In this document: positions 1 through 8,754 of the stretch, piece after piece | Numbering within the stretch: position 1 is the first letter of the stretch | Layout of the letters: every line of letters starts with the position of its first letter | Source of the DNA: Candidatus Obscuribacterales bacterium | GTDB taxonomy: Bacteria > Cyanobacteriota > Vampirovibrionia > Obscuribacterales > Obscuribacteraceae | Direction of reading: 5' to 3' | Assembly (NCBI GenBank): GCA_021732565.1 | Contig: JAKFUT010000039.1 | Location: 1-38,397 of the forward strand | DNA length: 38,397 nt | The notes under the pieces: model-generated | Seen by the model: only the letters and a program-made list of their open reading frames with translations | What the model was told of the DNA's origin: nothing | The model's database searches: none | Program-made: the position numbers and the translations under genes

Positions 1-74
1 GCTTCACCCCATCGTCCAGATGTACATTGGTAAAATCGCCAACTGCTTTGGCTTGGTCCTAAGCTGGTTCTAAG

Positions 75-776
75 CTACATTTTCTTGTTCAACAGCTCTT
101 TTAGCTGTTCCATGAAGCCCTTTTTGCCCCCGGCACCGCCACCTGATGATGATTTAGCCTTATCCTTGTCCTTCCCCGTCGCAGTTGCGGTAGACGCAGC
201 TGAAGCCTTCACTCTCAGTTCAACATCTTTAGCGTGGTAGTGCTTGGGATCGATCTTAAGTGCCTGGTTGACGGATGCTGTCGCCAGAGTCTTCCAGCCC
301 CGTTGGAGCTGAATCTCTGCCTGGAGTGCAAAGAAGTCTGCACACTCCGGCATCAGCCGGATGGCCTCCTTGATCGCAGTTTCCGCGTCCGGAAATTTCT
401 TTCGTTTGAGGCAGTCATTGGCACGGTCGTAGTGCTTTCGCGCCCACTGCTCCTTGTCTTGTGGAGTATGAACCGGGTGGGCAGCGGCTGCGGCAGCCTC
501 CGCTGCGGCCAGTGCACCACCAGCGCGAGACTTTGTGAATCCGCGTAGAGCGTCATACTCCTCTCGCTGACGGACGTCGGCCAATATAACGTGAGCACGA
601 GCGACTTTCGAAAACTCCTTCTGGGCTTCCGCACGTTTTTCGGGGTCATTCGGGAACCGGTCCGGGTGTAATCTCTTGGCAAGCTTTAGATAAGCTTTTC
701 GAATTTCTTCAGGGGTGGCCGTTTCTTCCACTCCAAGGTCGGCATAAAGGTCTTCTTGATATTCCTGGTCGATCAT
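75..776 (-). CDS. J-domain protein with TPR repeats
   Basis: A 233-aa protein beginning with a J domain (about residues 8-75), the module that stimulates DnaK/Hsp70 ATPase. The signature HPD tripeptide is at residues 37-39, followed by the expected helix ending in the REEYDAL motif. Residues 105-178 form about two TPR helices (motifs AIKEAIRLMPE and NQALKIDPKH), likely a protein-binding platform. The tail (about 190-233) is a low-complexity Ser/Gly/Lys linker ending in a short amphipathic helix. There is no Gly/Phe region or zinc finger, so this is a class C J protein, not DnaJ itself. No signal peptide, so cytosolic. It diverges from clpB across 396 bp, which fits a role in protein quality control. 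The ATG is preceded by a purine-rich GGAAACAGAAAG stretch. J-domain assignment is firm; the client is unknown. Confidence 0.9.
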   Translation of the reverse strand: MIDQEYQEDLYADLGVEETATPEEIRKAYLKLAKRLHPDRFPNDPEKRAEAQKEFSKVARAHVILADVRQREEYDALRGFTKSRAGGALAAAEAAAAAAHPVHTPQDKEQWARKHYDRANDCLKRKKFPDAETAIKEAIRLMPECADFFALQAEIQLQRGWKTLATASVNQALKIDPKHYHAKDVELRVKASAASTATATGKDKDKAKSSSGGGAGGKKGFMEQLKELLNKKM

Positions 777-1172
777 AGCTTTCTGTTTCCGGTGCGTATC
801 TTGTGGGCGTCGCAGACAATTGGGGTGCCAACTCGAATGGACACTTTAGATCCGGCGACCGCGGTGGCAGGCGGGGCGCTCAAGAATCAATATTCCCAGA
901 TCTAACCACCTCCTCACGCAAATTGTTTGTAAGGAACCAGATATCCAGTTCACTCCCGGGAAACCGCCGGCTCCTCTCTATTTGGCTCAGAGACTCAAGC
1001 CGTCATTCTGCAATAACTCAAGATAGAAACGTGTGATTGGACGTATAAATAAAAACGGAATTTATGAATCGACTATAATCAGCACGGACATAATCATAGC
1101 TAGGAGGAATCTCTACCGTTACCCCTTACAGAACTGGAAAGGGGGCGCCTGTCGGCAGAGTGAGCATACTAT
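777..1172. other. Divergent intergenic region, J protein / clpB
   Basis: This 396-bp gap holds the promoters of two divergent genes. A perfect TATAAT hexamer lies at 1074-1079 on the plus strand, 94 bp before the clpB ATG, but no good -35 box stands 16-18 bp upstream of it, so it is only a candidate. I see no CIRCE-type inverted repeat (the HrcA operator). Short open frames here look non-coding. Confidence 0.4.
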
Positions 1173-3839
1173 ATGAATCTAGACAGATTTACGCACAAAG
1201 CCCAAGAAGCAATCACAACTTGCCAGGAACTGCTGTCGCGATTTCAGCACGCTCAGGTACAGCCGGAGCACTTGCTGCTGTCTCTTCTCGAGCAGCAAGA
1301 CGGACTAGCGACCAAGATTCTTTCCGCCCTGGAAGTGCGCCGGGAAACCGTGGTGGATGAGGTCACCCGTTACCTCAACAACCAGCCCAAGGCGTCAGCC
1401 GTGAGTTTCAAGAAGGACGAGATTCACGTTTCCTCCAAACTCATCGGAATGCTGGAAGACGCGGCAAAAGAGGCTGAGCGGCTAAAAGACCAGTACGTCA
1501 GTATTGAACACTTGATGCTGGTTCTCTGCGATCCTCAACGTTCCCAGGCCGGCACAATATTGAAGCAGCATGGCATAGTACGTGATCGGCTGCTCCAGAT
1601 TTTGACCAAAGTAAGAGGCAAACAAGCCGTCACTAGCCAAAACCCTGAGCAGACTTATCAGGCACTCGAGCGTTACGGACGAGACCTGACGGCTGCGGCG
1701 GCAGCAGGCAAACTTGATCCTGTTATCGGACGCGATGATGAAATTCGGCGAGTGATGCAAGTGCTCTCGCGCCGAACGAAGAACAACCCGGTGCTGGTGG
1801 GAGAACCCGGGGTTGGAAAAACAGCCATAGTGGAAGGGCTGGCTCAACGTATTACAAAGAAGGACGTGCCCGAAGGACTGAAGGACAAGAAGCTCATTTC
1901 GCTGGATATGGGAGCATTGATCGCCGGAGCAAAATACCGCGGCGAATTCGAAGAGCGCCTGAAGGCGGTTTTGAAGGAAGTGATTGATTCCGACGGTAAA
2001 ATCATTCTATTTATAGATGAGTTGCATACTGTAGTTGGGGCCGGTTCTTCCGGCGAAGGCTCCATGGACGCGGGCAATCTCCTGAAGCCCCCGCTGGCAA
2101 GGGGTGAGCTGCACTGTATTGGTGCCACCACACTTGATGAATATCGCAAACACGTAGAGAAGGATCCGGCACTGGAACGCCGTTTTCAGACGGTTTTCGT
2201 TGACGAGCCAATCGTAGAGGACACCATTTCAATTTTGCGCGGTCTGAAAGAGCGATACGAGGTTCACCACGGTGTACGTATTACCGATTCAGCGCTGGTA
2301 GCTGCGGCTGTACTTTCGCATCGCTATATAACAGACAGGTCCCTACCGGACAAGGCCATCGACTTAATTGACGAAGCGGCGGCGAAAATGCGTATTGAAA
2401 TTGATTCAATGCCAGCTGAGCTCGACGAGATTGAGCGGCGAAAGATTCAGCTGGAAATTGAACGGGAGGCGTTGAAGAAAGAGCGAGATCCTGCCTCCCG
2501 AGAGCGCCTCGAGAAAATCGAAAAGGAAATCGCCGACCTGCAGGCTGAGGCAGATGTGCTGCGTTCGCAATGGCAGTCGGAGAAAGACGCCCTGCAGCGC
2601 TTACAACAATTGAAGGCGGAAAGAGAAGCGGTTCATGTTCAAATAGAGCAGGCAGAACGGAATACCGACCTGGCTCGCGCCGCTGAGCTGAAGTACGGCA
2701 CTCTTCTTGAAATTGAGAAACGAATCAACCAGGAAGAAGAAGTCTTCAACATGAAAAAGGGTCCCAAATTGCTCTCGCAAGAGATTACCGACGAAGACAT
2801 TGCGGACATCGTCTCAAAATGGACCAGCATTCCTGTGACTAAGCTACTGGAAGGCGAGGTGCAAAAACTGCTCCGACTGGAAGATCACCTGCACAAGCGT
2901 GTAATCGGCCAGGACGAAGCCATCGAAGTGGTGGCGAATGCGGTGCGCCGTGCCAGAGCAGGCTTTAAAGATCCAAACCGACCGATCGGCAGCTTCTTAT
3001 TCCTTGGCCCGACCGGGGTGGGGAAGACAGAGCTCGCCAAGGCGCTGGCGGAGTTTCTCTTCGACGATGAGAAAGCCATGGTGCGAATAGACATGTCCGA
3101 ATACCAGGAGCGTCACACAGTTGCACGCTTAATTGGTGCACCGCCCGGTTACATCGGCTACGACGAAGGCGGGCAACTAACGGAAGCGGTGCGACGCCGA
3201 GCGTACACCTGTGTACTATTTGACGAAATTGAAAAAGCTCACGGCGATGTTTTCAACGTGCTCTTGCAAGTGCTCGACGAAGGTCACCTGACCGATTCGA
3301 AAGGACGCCACGTCGACTTTAAGAACACGGTCATCATCATGACGTCCAACATTGGAAGCCAACACATCCTCGACTACCAGATGAGTTCCGAGGCCGGCTC
3401 TGCGGACGCTTATGACGCCATGAAAGATCTTGTACTGGATGCATTGAGAAAACACTTCCGCCCTGAATTTCTCAACCGTATAGACGAGACCGTGGTATTC
3501 CATGCCCTCTCACAAGAGGAAATCCGAGAGATCGTTGTTCTACAATTCAAGATTCTCAACAAGAGACTGCTCGACAGAAAGATTATCTTGGAACCGACCA
3601 CGAAGGCTCTCGATTGGCTCGCCGCGCAGGGATACGATCCCATGTATGGCGCCAGGCCGCTTAAGCGCGTGATCCAACGCCACATAGAGAATGAGCTTTC
3701 ACTCAAACTACTAGAAGGTATGTTTAGTGATGGAAGTCACCTTCAGATCGACGAAAGTGACGATGAACTTGTGTTCACGAAAATAGGCGATCTAGTGGTG
3801 GCGGCAGCACCGGCGGAGGCAGCACCGGCAGTCGGCTAG
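1173..3839 (+). CDS. clpB: ATP-dependent disaggregase ClpB
   Basis: An 888-aa Hsp100 chaperone that, with DnaK/DnaJ/GrpE, extracts polypeptides from aggregates in the cytosol. Domain order is canonical: Clp N domain (about 1-145), AAA+ domain 1 with Walker A GEPGVGKT at 210-217 and Walker B acidic pair D282-E283, a long coiled-coil middle domain (about 405-530), AAA+ domain 2 with Walker A GPTGVGKT at 612-619, and a C-terminal small domain. The middle domain and lack of a ClpP-binding IGF loop separate it from ClpA/ClpC. Length is close to the usual 850-870 aa; the excess is an Ala-rich tail after residue 870. The ATG gives the expected MNLDRFT start, with only a weak SD (GGCAGAG). It diverges from a J-domain gene. 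Convergent downstream kinase. Assignment is very secure. Confidence 0.98.
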   Translation: MNLDRFTHKAQEAITTCQELLSRFQHAQVQPEHLLLSLLEQQDGLATKILSALEVRRETVVDEVTRYLNNQPKASAVSFKKDEIHVSSKLIGMLEDAAKEAERLKDQYVSIEHLMLVLCDPQRSQAGTILKQHGIVRDRLLQILTKVRGKQAVTSQNPEQTYQALERYGRDLTAAAAAGKLDPVIGRDDEIRRVMQVLSRRTKNNPVLVGEPGVGKTAIVEGLAQRITKKDVPEGLKDKKLISLDMGALIAGAKYRGEFEERLKAVLKEVIDSDGKIILFIDELHTVVGAGSSGEGSMDAGNLLKPPLARGELHCIGATTLDEYRKHVEKDPALERRFQTVFVDEPIVEDTISILRGLKERYEVHHGVRITDSALVAAAVLSHRYITDRSLPDKAIDLIDEAAAKMRIEIDSMPAELDEIERRKIQLEIEREALKKERDPASRERLEKIEKEIADLQAEADVLRSQWQSEKDALQRLQQLKAEREAVHVQIEQAERNTDLARAAELKYGTLLEIEKRINQEEEVFNMKKGPKLLSQEITDEDIADIVSKWTSIPVTKLLEGEVQKLLRLEDHLHKRVIGQDEAIEVVANAVRRARAGFKDPNRPIGSFLFLGPTGVGKTELAKALAEFLFDDEKAMVRIDMSEYQERHTVARLIGAPPGYIGYDEGGQLTEAVRRRAYTCVLFDEIEKAHGDVFNVLLQVLDEGHLTDSKGRHVDFKNTVIIMTSNIGSQHILDYQMSSEAGSADAYDAMKDLVLDALRKHFRPEFLNRIDETVVFHALSQEEIREIVVLQFKILNKRLLDRKIILEPTTKALDWLAAQGYDPMYGARPLKRVIQRHIENELSLKLLEGMFSDGSHLQIDESDDELVFTKIGDLVVAAAPAEAAPAVG

Positions 3840-3860
3840 GCGCAACAGACCGGTACCCTT

Positions 3861-3890
3861 GATGCCGCTGATGGAAATGTCAGCGGTATT
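3861..3890 (+). terminator. Hairpin after clpB
   Basis: Perfect 7-bp stem CCGCTGA (3865-3871) / TCAGCGG (3880-3886) with an 8-nt loop. It can be extended by four weaker pairs (two of them G-U) to 3861 and 3890, and starts 21 bp after the clpB stop. The following T-tract is poor, so it may be a weak intrinsic terminator or only a 3' stabilising hairpin. Confidence 0.5.
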
Positions 3891-4148
3891 AAGCAAGCCA
3901 CCAAACACATAACTCGCCTAGCGCATCTTCTTTTCCTGCGCCCAAACGTTTGCAAACATCTGGTCGATCTCCATAGACTCTCCTGCTGCAGCAGACGGAA
4001 ACTCAAGTCTCCATCCATCTCGTTTGCTATTGCTTGTTTAGCAATTGGCGGTGTTGCCAGGGAGCAGTCATGGATGACGCTCACCAAGTTGTTTACCAAC
4101 TTAACGATCCCTCCGGTCGCTTCACGGCATCAAAAGTGAACGACTATC
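3891..4148. other. Rest of convergent gap clpB / kinase
   Basis: Non-coding stretch between convergent genes. It holds two small hairpins, ATTGCT/AGCAAT (4029-4045) and AAGTTG/CAACTT (4086-4102), which could end minus-strand transcription from the kinase gene. An 87-codon minus frame here has no visible protein character. Confidence 0.35.
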
Positions 4149-6800
4149 CTACTTCGCTCGTCGATTGATTGAGCCAACCAGAAGCACCCGCCCGTCAGCG
4201 GGATCAATCACATAACAGCACGCATTGAACTCATCGGTATAGGACTTATCTGTTGTAATGAATACCGCAACTAAGTAACGACCAAAATTTAGCAACTGCG
4301 TGTCGCCAAACCTTCCCGCTAATTCGGTACCCACGCGTCGGGAGAGCTTGTGTTCCGCCAGGAGCTTTCCACCGAGAGAATACTTACGCAGATATCGAAA
4401 TCCTTGTTGAACATGAGGGTAACGATCATACAGAGAATAAACACCCGGTTCGTGAGAACTGTTAGCCAATCCAGAAAGCACCTGCCTTTGGTTTTCCGGT
4501 GGTGGAAGAAGATCGGCCAACTTCTTCCAGTGAACATCGGCAATGTCGTTGCATTCGAACAGGCTGCAAGCATCCTTGAGGTAAAGCCCTTCTCCATTTG
4601 GCGTTGGACAGAGTGCTAAGTCGGAGTAGTTCCACCGTGCCTCGGACGGTCCGTCGAGCGGTGCTCTCTTACCGGTGACAGGATCGATCTCATCGACATG
4701 TTGATAGCTGTGAGTAAAATATTGCAGTGTCTTCGATATCTCCACCAGGGGAACGCTGTCGCCATAACTGAAACCGGGGGTAGATGCAGCCTTAGCACCG
4801 AAACTACCCGGCATATTTGTGCCCGGAACCAATTTGGCCAGACGCTCTGGAAACACCAGCGAACCGAATGTGCTTCGCAGCGCACTCCCACCCTCTATAT
4901 AACCAAAAGTCATGTGAACCGCATCAGTTCTTACTTCGGGAATGAAATCTCCGCCCATGCTTCGAATGGCCTCGGCGTGAGCCGCCTTCAACGCTCCGGT
5001 AATGCGCTGCACCAACCAACCATCGCTTTCCGGTCCGACAATCCATGTCCCCTTGCCGGCGTCTTGCGCACTTTGCCACGTGTCAGGCTCGCGCCCTGCC
5101 AGTTTCGAATACGCAGTTGGTCGGTCACTACGAGCGGAGCTGATCAAATCCATCTTATTGTATTTGTGCTCCGTGTCTAATATGTTGAACACTGGCACTC
5201 CAACCGGCACGCCTTTTAAATGCTGTGGCTTTTCGCCGATTACAAAAATCCTGTCTAGTTTCACCCCCTTGTCCATAGCGAGATTCCAGGTGACTTCGCT
5301 GTAGGCGAACAGACCAAGCGTAACCGGTGAATCCTTACAGGAAACTCGCACATTCGCCGTGCCACGAGGGTCAAATTTCTTCAGTGGCTCTCCTGAATAA
5401 AAACCCACCAAATGAAAAGATGGATTCTTGGAGGATGGCACTTTTGCATCGTTGTACCGGGAGGCCGCTTGTTCCGCCAATTGGCGGGCACCGTCAGCGG
5501 CAACTTTATTGCCGTTTGCATTATGAAACATTTCCGCCAACTTGAAGTCGTAGATCATGTCTTCCAGAAACCCTACTTGGTTAGGGAAATCAGGATCAAC
5601 CGACGCGGTCGATTTCATCCTCCTCAACACGGGTAAATCGGGAACTTGAGAATGTAACTGATCAGCGACCGTATTGGTGTTCGTCTCTTGTCTCGGGCCA
5701 CTCTGTCGAATCGCGACCCCCGTCATAATCCACAAGCCGACGAAGAAGGTCAATGTGATTACCGCACCGATGATAAGCTGCCGGTTGACACCCGGCCGGA
5801 TTGGTCGGCGTAACGACAAGGCAGCCGCTGCCTCCGAATACTTTCCTTTGTCCATCAATTCAATGAAACGACGTAATTCAGCAGATCCAGGCCGACTGGA
5901 GGGCTCCTTTGCCAGGCACTTTGCGATAAGAACGTCTAAGGCAGGCGGCACCTCCGGTCGAACAGCTGAAACCGATGGTGGAGTATCTTCCACATGCATG
6001 CGCATGCAATCGAAGGAAGTGCGTCCGCTGAATGCTGCTTTTCCCGTAAGCCACTCATACATGACACAAGCTAAGGAATATATGTCTGATTTCTCATCGA
6101 GCGCGTGCCCCAGGCATTGCTCCGGACTCATGTAGGCCGGGCTGCCGAGAATATCGCCCGTGCCGGTAAAATTCGGGCTCAGTTCATTGGCGAACACCAC
6201 CCTGGCTATTCCCCAATCGGCAATCTTGGCACGTGTTTCGGTAGCGGTCTGGCTGATGAGTATGTTTTCCGGCTTAAGATCCCTGTGGACAATGCCCTCT
6301 GCATGAGCATGCGATAGTGCTTCCACCAGCTGAGCAAAGAGCTGGAAAAATGTAGAAAGATCAGGTCGTTCCGCTTTCAGCAGATCCGCCAGTGTGCCTT
6401 CAGCTACATATTCCATGATAATGAACGGTTGGCCGGTTATGGCAAAGCCGTAGTCGAACACTTTCACTATAGAAGGATGTGTAACTGAGCTAGATGCTTT
6501 GGCCTCGCGTTCGAATCTAAGGATCTTTTCTCTGTTGTCTACAAAATGTTCGTGCAAAAATTTTACTGCAACCTCCATTCGCAGCTCGCGATGCCACCCT
6601 TTATAGACTCTTCCGCGGTTGCCTTCCGCTATTAGCTCCCGAATTTCGATTTTTCCAAGCAGTACAGTGCCGACCAGAGGGTCGTCGGCGTCCAGCTGGA
6701 CGTTTTCCTGGTCGACGCATCGGTCGCTGTTAACCAGAGTGGCGGAGGACTCCTGTAAACTGGTTTTTCCTTCCTTTTCCGTAGAACCGGAGTCAGTCAT
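4149..6800 (-). CDS. Transmembrane serine/threonine protein kinase
   Basis: An 883-aa Hanks-type kinase with one central membrane helix. In the numbering of the preferred ATG, the kinase domain spans about 45-305: a glycine loop reading AEGNRGRV (first Gly replaced by Ala), ATP lysine K80 in VAVKFL, catalytic HRDLKPEN with D174, and a metal-binding motif DWG (D195) in place of DFG. The key residues remain, so it is probably active. A hydrophobic helix near residue 345 is followed by about 500 residues predicted outside the cytoplasm. One stretch there (SPVTLGLFAYSEVTW...) resembles a beta-rich domain I have seen in large secreted bacterial proteins but cannot name; the rest is unrecognised and may be a sensor. 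A TTG at 6824 would add eight residues, but GAGAGG lies 5 bp before the ATG at 6800. Substrate unknown. Confidence 0.9.
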   Translation of the reverse strand: MTDSGSTEKEGKTSLQESSATLVNSDRCVDQENVQLDADDPLVGTVLLGKIEIRELIAEGNRGRVYKGWHRELRMEVAVKFLHEHFVDNREKILRFEREAKASSSVTHPSIVKVFDYGFAITGQPFIIMEYVAEGTLADLLKAERPDLSTFFQLFAQLVEALSHAHAEGIVHRDLKPENILISQTATETRAKIADWGIARVVFANELSPNFTGTGDILGSPAYMSPEQCLGHALDEKSDIYSLACVMYEWLTGKAAFSGRTSFDCMRMHVEDTPPSVSAVRPEVPPALDVLIAKCLAKEPSSRPGSAELRRFIELMDKGKYSEAAAALSLRRPIRPGVNRQLIIGAVITLTFFVGLWIMTGVAIRQSGPRQETNTNTVADQLHSQVPDLPVLRRMKSTASVDPDFPNQVGFLEDMIYDFKLAEMFHNANGNKVAADGARQLAEQAASRYNDAKVPSSKNPSFHLVGFYSGEPLKKFDPRGTANVRVSCKDSPVTLGLFAYSEVTWNLAMDKGVKLDRIFVIGEKPQHLKGVPVGVPVFNILDTEHKYNKMDLISSARSDRPTAYSKLAGREPDTWQSAQDAGKGTWIVGPESDGWLVQRITGALKAAHAEAIRSMGGDFIPEVRTDAVHMTFGYIEGGSALRSTFGSLVFPERLAKLVPGTNMPGSFGAKAASTPGFSYGDSVPLVEISKTLQYFTHSYQHVDEIDPVTGKRAPLDGPSEARWNYSDLALCPTPNGEGLYLKDACSLFECNDIADVHWKKLADLLPPPENQRQVLSGLANSSHEPGVYSLYDRYPHVQQGFRYLRKYSLGGKLLAEHKLSRRVGTELAGRFGDTQLLNFGRYLVAVFITTDKSYTDEFNACCYVIDPADGRVLLVGSINRRAK

Positions 6801-6934
6801 CAATGCCTCTCGCGTCGCGTTCAAGCCCTTCAGCTAGACTATCGTATCCTTAATTACCTGGCAGGGAAAGTGCGGCGCGACCGGTGTGCTTAATTCAATC
6901 AGTGCCAAGCGGGAAGGTTTTAGGAACCTCTGGC

Positions 6935-7202
6935 AATTTAGTGCTATACAACACTAACCGAAGGCGACTGGTAATACCGCTAGCTGGTTGGTGTGACCCT
7001 CCGGTCCAGCCATAACATACAGGCGCCCACAGCCAAACACATGAACCCCTCCCGCCGACTGCTGATGTAGAGCAAGTCATTCAACTCCTTCGCAGCGGGA
7101 AACAAGGAAGAAGCAGTGGCATTGCTCACACGTAACATCAGCTTTGAAGATCTGATTCAACGAGCTCGAGGGGAAATCAAACTGGGTAATTATGACGAAG
7201 CT
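6935..7202 (+). pseudogene. Decayed copy of the kinase-like/TPR gene
   Basis: Two adjoining blocks match the intact gene beginning at 18763. Positions 6935-6991 match its upstream DNA (18570-18627). Positions 6993-7202 match coding DNA at about 19735-19950 (residues about 325-396, the start of the TPR region). The join at 6991/6993 corresponds to a deletion of about 1.1 kb that removed the start codon and whole kinase domain. Within the second block there is a 1-bp insertion (near 7109) and a 3-bp loss relative to the intact gene, so the frame is broken. Homology stops abruptly after 7202. It cannot encode the protein. Confidence 0.85.
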
Positions 7203-7397
7203 ACAAGGTTCATCCAGGACAGATCCCGAAATGGAAAAAGGCGGCACTAAAAACTAAAGTACGCTGTTTGATCGAGCGAGGAACGCTGGAAATACTGGTG
7301 GGAGTTCTTCGTCCTACCCGATGCAAAATTTCGGCAATGACAAAGAATCAGTGTTAACAAATGGGAAAGAGCTTTGTTATGCTTGCCACCGTTAATC

Positions 7398-7401
7398 GGA
7401 G
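7398..7401 (+). promoter_or_regulatory. Shine-Dalgarno deciding the histidine kinase start
   Basis: GGAG with 8 bp to the ATG at 7410. It favours that ATG over an in-frame TTG at 7374, which would add 12 residues. Confidence 0.6.
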
Positions 7402-7409
7402 TTCGAACA

Positions 7410-8693
7410 ATGTGGGCGAAACTTCTTTCCGTAGCAGCCACGATCATTTTTTTTGCAATGGTCTTGTGTTTACAGCAGGACCCGAAAACCAGTGCATTTG
7501 AAAGTCTGCTTATTTGTGAAGGAATCGTTCTTACCAGTCTGCTCATTTCCGTATTCGGAACTTACTTTCCGCAGCGGCCACAAATCTTAAGTTCAGTCCA
7601 ATGCGACACAGCAAAGATAACAGAATCGCTCTCTAAATCTCTTAGCTCGGACGGTGCCAAAACACAAAGCCGCCAATTCGTTGAGAAGATGCCACTCGGG
7701 CTCATAACGACCGATCAGTCAGGAAAAATAAAAACAGCAAACCTCAGAGCATTGGTTTTGTTCAGAATGGCCATCAGCATGCTAAAAGATACCGTGATCA
7801 CAGATGTCCTTGAGATTTCGGTTCAGGGTCGCCCGCAGTCGATTTCCTTTCCTAAACTGATCGAAACCTCAACGGGAGACCTGATCGACGGATTCGTAAA
7901 ACCACGCGGCAGTGAAAAAGCCGTGCCTGTGCAGGTGGCCATCGGTACTCTTAGTGATGAACCATCAGCCGACTACATCTTCAGCTTAACCGATGTGAGC
8001 CAGAGGTGGGAGGTTGAGCAAATGAAGCAAGAGTTTGTGGAGATGGTGAGTCATGATCTGCGGACACCTCTAACTATGGTGGCGCTCTTTTTCTATACAA
8101 TGCAAAGAGAACAAGGGTCGTTGTCACCTGAATTAGCCAGATTGGCAACCAAGGCAGAAAGCCAGATTCATCGAGTCATTAATTTGGTCAACTCGCTGCT
8201 CGACGTAAATATGATGCGCAGCGGAAAGTTAAGAATAGATAGAAAATTGCTCTCTGCCGAAGATCTTATCGAAGATGCTTTCGCTTCTGTTTACGCTCTG
8301 GCCTGTGAGAAAAACATTTCTCTTACGCAGCAAGTCCAAGTCAAATCTGTTTTCGCCGATGGCGAAAGAATCCAGCAGGTACTACAGAACCTGCTGACAA
8401 ATGCGATAAAATTTTCCGAAAATAGCACTGAAGTTATGATCGCGGTTACTACCAATGAAACTTCCACTCTATTCCAAGTTATTGATCAAGGACGAGGAAT
8501 CCCTGCTCAATCAGTCAACGGTATTTTCGAACGCTTCGACCAGTTGTCTGTTGCAGATAGCCACGGACACAAGGGCTTTGGGTTGGGGCTGGCTATTTGC
8601 AAATTGATAATCGAAGAACACGGAGGATCTATTGGTGTGCAAAGTGAGGTCGGAAAAGGAAGCCAGTTCTGGTTTACCTTGCCTGATCCATAG
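7410..8693 (+). CDS. Membrane-bound sensor histidine kinase
   Basis: A 427-aa two-component sensor. Two hydrophobic segments at the N-terminus (about 3-22 and 32-52) leave almost no extracellular loop, so it probably senses in or near the membrane or through its cytosolic PAS-like domain (about 85-200, with the motif MPLGLITTDQSGKI). The HisKA H-box carries the phospho-accepting H215 in VSHDLRTP. The HATPase domain has its N-box (N331 in NLLTNAIKF), G1 box DQGRGIP, F-box FERFDQ and G2 box GFGLGLAICK, all intact. No response regulator is adjacent; the nearest, at 13523, is 5 kb away on the other strand, so the partner is unproven. It follows the kinase/TPR remnant and converges with the next kinase gene 61 bp downstream. 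Confidence 0.95.
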   Translation: MWAKLLSVAATIIFFAMVLCLQQDPKTSAFESLLICEGIVLTSLLISVFGTYFPQRPQILSSVQCDTAKITESLSKSLSSDGAKTQSRQFVEKMPLGLITTDQSGKIKTANLRALVLFRMAISMLKDTVITDVLEISVQGRPQSISFPKLIETSTGDLIDGFVKPRGSEKAVPVQVAIGTLSDEPSADYIFSLTDVSQRWEVEQMKQEFVEMVSHDLRTPLTMVALFFYTMQREQGSLSPELARLATKAESQIHRVINLVNSLLDVNMMRSGKLRIDRKLLSAEDLIEDAFASVYALACEKNISLTQQVQVKSVFADGERIQQVLQNLLTNAIKFSENSTEVMIAVTTNETSTLFQVIDQGRGIPAQSVNGIFERFDQLSVADSHGHKGFGLGLAICKLIIEEHGGSIGVQSEVGKGSQFWFTLPDP

Positions 8694-8754
8694 ACGTGAT
8701 TACGGGGCTTATAAGCTCGTTCCTGTTCATGCAACCCACTGGCGGCCAACTCTT

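Noticed and set aside
1074..1079. Perfect TATAAT before clpB
   Set aside because: No acceptable -35 at the right spacing, so not listed as a promoter.
3836..4099. 87-codon minus-strand frame between clpB and the kinase
   Set aside because: Overlaps the clpB stop and hairpins, no SD, no protein character.
8707..8716. 10-bp palindrome GCTTATAAGC between the convergent histidine kinase and kinase genes
   Set aside because: No loop and no T-tract; too little to call a terminator.
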